Source: Paenibacillus sp. UBA6285 (GTDB taxonomy: Bacteria > Bacillota > Bacilli > Paenibacillales > Paenibacillaceae). From it: a stretch of DNA of 8,110 bases. Positions 6,349 through 8,110 of this stretch are shown piece by piece; positions within the stretch are counted from its first letter, which is position 1, and each line of letters begins with the position of its first letter. The notes beneath the pieces were generated by a model. The model was not told the origin of the DNA, ran no database searches, and worked only from the letters and a program-made list of their open reading frames with translations. Location of the stretch: positions 1-8,110 of the forward strand of contig DJUJ01000206.1 of the NCBI GenBank assembly GCA_002438345.1, in the 5' to 3' direction. Made by a program: the position numbers and the translations under genes.

Positions 6349-8110
6349 ATGAATCATATACTGAGCACAGTAGATAAAGAAATCGAGCGTTTAACAGCAT
6401 TCCTGATTGATCAACAGCATCAAGATGGATCTTGGCATTTTTGTTTTGAGAATGGAATCGTTATCGATGCATATGTTATCATCCTCTTCCGGATATTGAA
6501 CGTACAGAATGAAGCTCTGGTTAGGCAGCTACATGATCGTATACTTGCTGAGCAACAGCCAGCTGGATTCTGGCAATTGTATAGAGCTGAAGAAGGCGGA
6601 AACTTATCTACCTCAGTTGAAGCCTACTACGCCCTTCTCTACTCTGGGTACAGTAAGGTGACAGATGAGCCGATGTTACGCGCAAAGCATTATATTCAAT
6701 CCAAAGGTGGGATTGGGAAAGTTACTAGCATCCTAACTAGAGTCATCCTAGCAGCTACAGGACAGAGAAAGTGGCCTTTATCGATCTCTTCGATTCCTCT
6801 AGAAGTTTTGCTATTCCCAGCTTATTTTCCTATTAACTATTTTGAATTCTCAGGCTACTCAAGAGTGCATCTCACGCCTATGCTCATTATGGCCGATCGA
6901 CGTTTCTCAATCTCAACAGCTAATGCTCCTGATCTGTCTGATCTCATAGACACTCGTATTGAAGCAGATGAACCTACTTCCCGTGGATATCAAGAGCTGC
7001 AGGACGTTATACAATCTGGCCTAAATAGACTTCTTGGAAGTCCTCGTTACATTCACGAAGTCGCCCGAACTAAAGCAGAACAGTTCATGCTCCAGCGGAT
7101 TGAATCCGACGGGACACTGTACAGCTACGCCAGCAGTACAATTCTCATGGTGTTTGCACTGCTGGCTCTGGATTATGATCAGCAGCATCCTCTGATTACG
7201 AATGCCATAGATGGACTTACCGCGATGCAATGCCGTTCTGAAAGTAAAACAACAATTCAAAACTCCCCATCTACCATATGGGATACGGCTCTAATCATCT
7301 ATGCTTTGCAGGAGGCACAAATTCCCGATGACCTTATCACGATTAAACGTGCTGCTTCGTATCTGCTGTCCAGACAGCAGAATAAAACTGCTGATTGGAG
7401 CATTCATAATCCGGATACGGCTCCCGGGGGATGGGGATTCTCAGAATCTAATACGATTAATCCGGATGTGGATGACACAACCGCAGCTTTAAGAGCCATA
7501 CGAAGTTTATCAATAGCTCAACCGTCCTATCTAGAATCATGGAATCGTGGACTGAATTGGGTGCTGACTATGCAGAATAAAGATGGCGGCTGGCCAGCAT
7601 TCGAAAAAAATACCAATAAAGAAATGCTCACTTGGCTCGCTATCGATGGTGCCAAATCTGCTGCCATTGATCCCTCGGAGGCAGATCTAACCGGGCGTAC
7701 CTTAGAGTTTCTCGGGAACTTTGCCGGACTTGAGACGCGGAATGAATTCATCGAGCGAGGTGTGAAATGGCTGATTCAGTATCAGGAGAAGAATGGTTCT
7801 TGGTACGGAAGATGGGGAGTTTGTTACATCTATGGAACCTGGGCTGCATTAACAGGTTTACAGGCAGTTGGCCAACCAATCAATCATGATACCTTGCAAA
7901 AAGGAGTGAAATGGCTCCTAAGCATTCAGAACTCGGACGGTGGTTGGGGGGAGTCCTGTCACAGTGATCGGTTATTGCAATATGTGCCATTGGGTGAGAG
8001 CACACCTTCCCAAACCGCATGGGCGCTTGACGCACTCATCGCAGTTCAACCGGAACCTACACCTGCGGTAGATCGAGGAATCCAAAAACTAATATCATCT
8101 ATAAATGAAG
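6349..8110 (+). CDS. sqhC: SqhC-like terpene cyclase (sporulenol synthase / squalene-hopene cyclase family), 3' end beyond window
   Basis: The frame is open for 587 codons to the right edge. The protein matches squalene-hopene cyclase family enzymes and most closely, from memory, B. subtilis SqhC (about 632 residues), so roughly 45 residues are missing. The catalytic DxDD acid motif is D373-V-D375-D376 within NPDVDDTTA. QW-type repeats recur: QDGSW (25-29), PGGWGF (359-364), NKDGGW (410-415), NGSWYGRWG (about 482-490) and SDGGWGE (529-535). SDGTLYSYAS, GSWYGRWGVCYIYGTWAALT and ESCHSD are typical of the SqhC branch. SqhC cyclises tetraprenyl-beta-curcumene, and also squalene, to polycyclic lipids found in spores; family enzymes are monotopic membrane proteins. 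The symbol is by resemblance; a general squalene-hopene cyclase is the alternative. ATG 6349 is chosen because GGAGG (6334-6338) lies 10 bases upstream. In-frame ATGs at 6313 and 6322 fall on or beside the predicted promoter. The prenyl synthase and first cyclase of the pathway are not in the window. Confidence 0.87.
   Translation, partial: MNHILSTVDKEIERLTAFLIDQQHQDGSWHFCFENGIVIDAYVIILFRILNVQNEALVRQLHDRILAEQQPAGFWQLYRAEEGGNLSTSVEAYYALLYSGYSKVTDEPMLRAKHYIQSKGGIGKVTSILTRVILAATGQRKWPLSISSIPLEVLLFPAYFPINYFEFSGYSRVHLTPMLIMADRRFSISTANAPDLSDLIDTRIEADEPTSRGYQELQDVIQSGLNRLLGSPRYIHEVARTKAEQFMLQRIESDGTLYSYASSTILMVFALLALDYDQQHPLITNAIDGLTAMQCRSESKTTIQNSPSTIWDTALIIYALQEAQIPDDLITIKRAASYLLSRQQNKTADWSIHNPDTAPGGWGFSESNTINPDVDDTTAALRAIRSLSIAQPSYLESWNRGLNWVLTMQNKDGGWPAFEKNTNKEMLTWLAIDGAKSAAIDPSEADLTGRTLEFLGNFAGLETRNEFIERGVKWLIQYQEKNGSWYGRWGVCYIYGTWAALTGLQAVGQPINHDTLQKGVKWLLSIQNSDGGWGESCHSDRLLQYVPLGESTPSQTAWALDALIAVQPEPTPAVDRGIQKLISSINE

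Noticed and set aside
1..8110. CRISPR arrays, tRNA or rRNA genes, insertion sequences, phage or toxin-antitoxin genes
   Set aside because: No regularly spaced repeats, cloverleaf-like sequences, transposase motifs or terminal inverted repeats were seen on either strand.

Overview
The window looks like chromosome of an endospore-forming Bacillales bacterium, most likely Paenibacillus or a close relative. The reasons are strong AGGAGG-type ribosome binding sites, two GTG starts, an AraC-type regulator fused to a GH39 glycosidase domain, and a terpene cyclase close to Bacillus subtilis SqhC (sporulenol synthase). The genus is inference. No tRNA, rRNA, CRISPR array, insertion sequence or phage gene was seen.

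Layout. (1) Positions 1-2140, minus strand: a large one-component regulator with an N-terminal cupin, an AraC helix-turn-helix and a C-terminal GH39 domain. Both catalytic glutamates are present. The 3' end runs off the left edge, and a clear sigma-A promoter lies just upstream. (2) 2318-3750, minus: a decayed ABC exporter half-transporter. It carries at least three in-frame stops, two single-base frameshifts and two larger deletions, one of which removes the LSGGQ signature. A rho-independent terminator still follows it. (3) 3785-4640, minus: a two-gene overlapping operon, with a small His/Arg-rich protein of unknown function followed by a nitroreductase. Its promoter has a perfect 16-bp palindrome over the -10 box, which looks like an operator. 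(4) 4896-5576, minus: a SUMF1/formylglycine-generating-enzyme-fold protein that appears to lack one of the two copper-binding cysteines of true FGEs. (5) 5652-6286, plus: an OsmC-family peroxiredoxin with a consensus promoter and a strong terminator. (6) 6286-8110, plus: the SqhC-like triterpene cyclase, cut by the right edge, preceded by a motif resembling a mother-cell sigma-E promoter.

How the parts relate. The leftward genes form separate units: SUMF1, the small protein plus nitroreductase (possibly once continuing into the ABC gene), and the regulator. The rightward units are single genes, each bounded by terminators. The OsmC peroxiredoxin, the flavin nitroreductase and the sporulene-type cyclase share a loose redox or oxidative-stress theme. 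That link is inference from proximity and family knowledge. I did not find an obviously new multi-gene system. The best leads are the AraC-GH39 fusion, the palindrome-controlled small-protein/nitroreductase operon, the atypical SUMF1 protein and the sporulation-type promoter before the cyclase.
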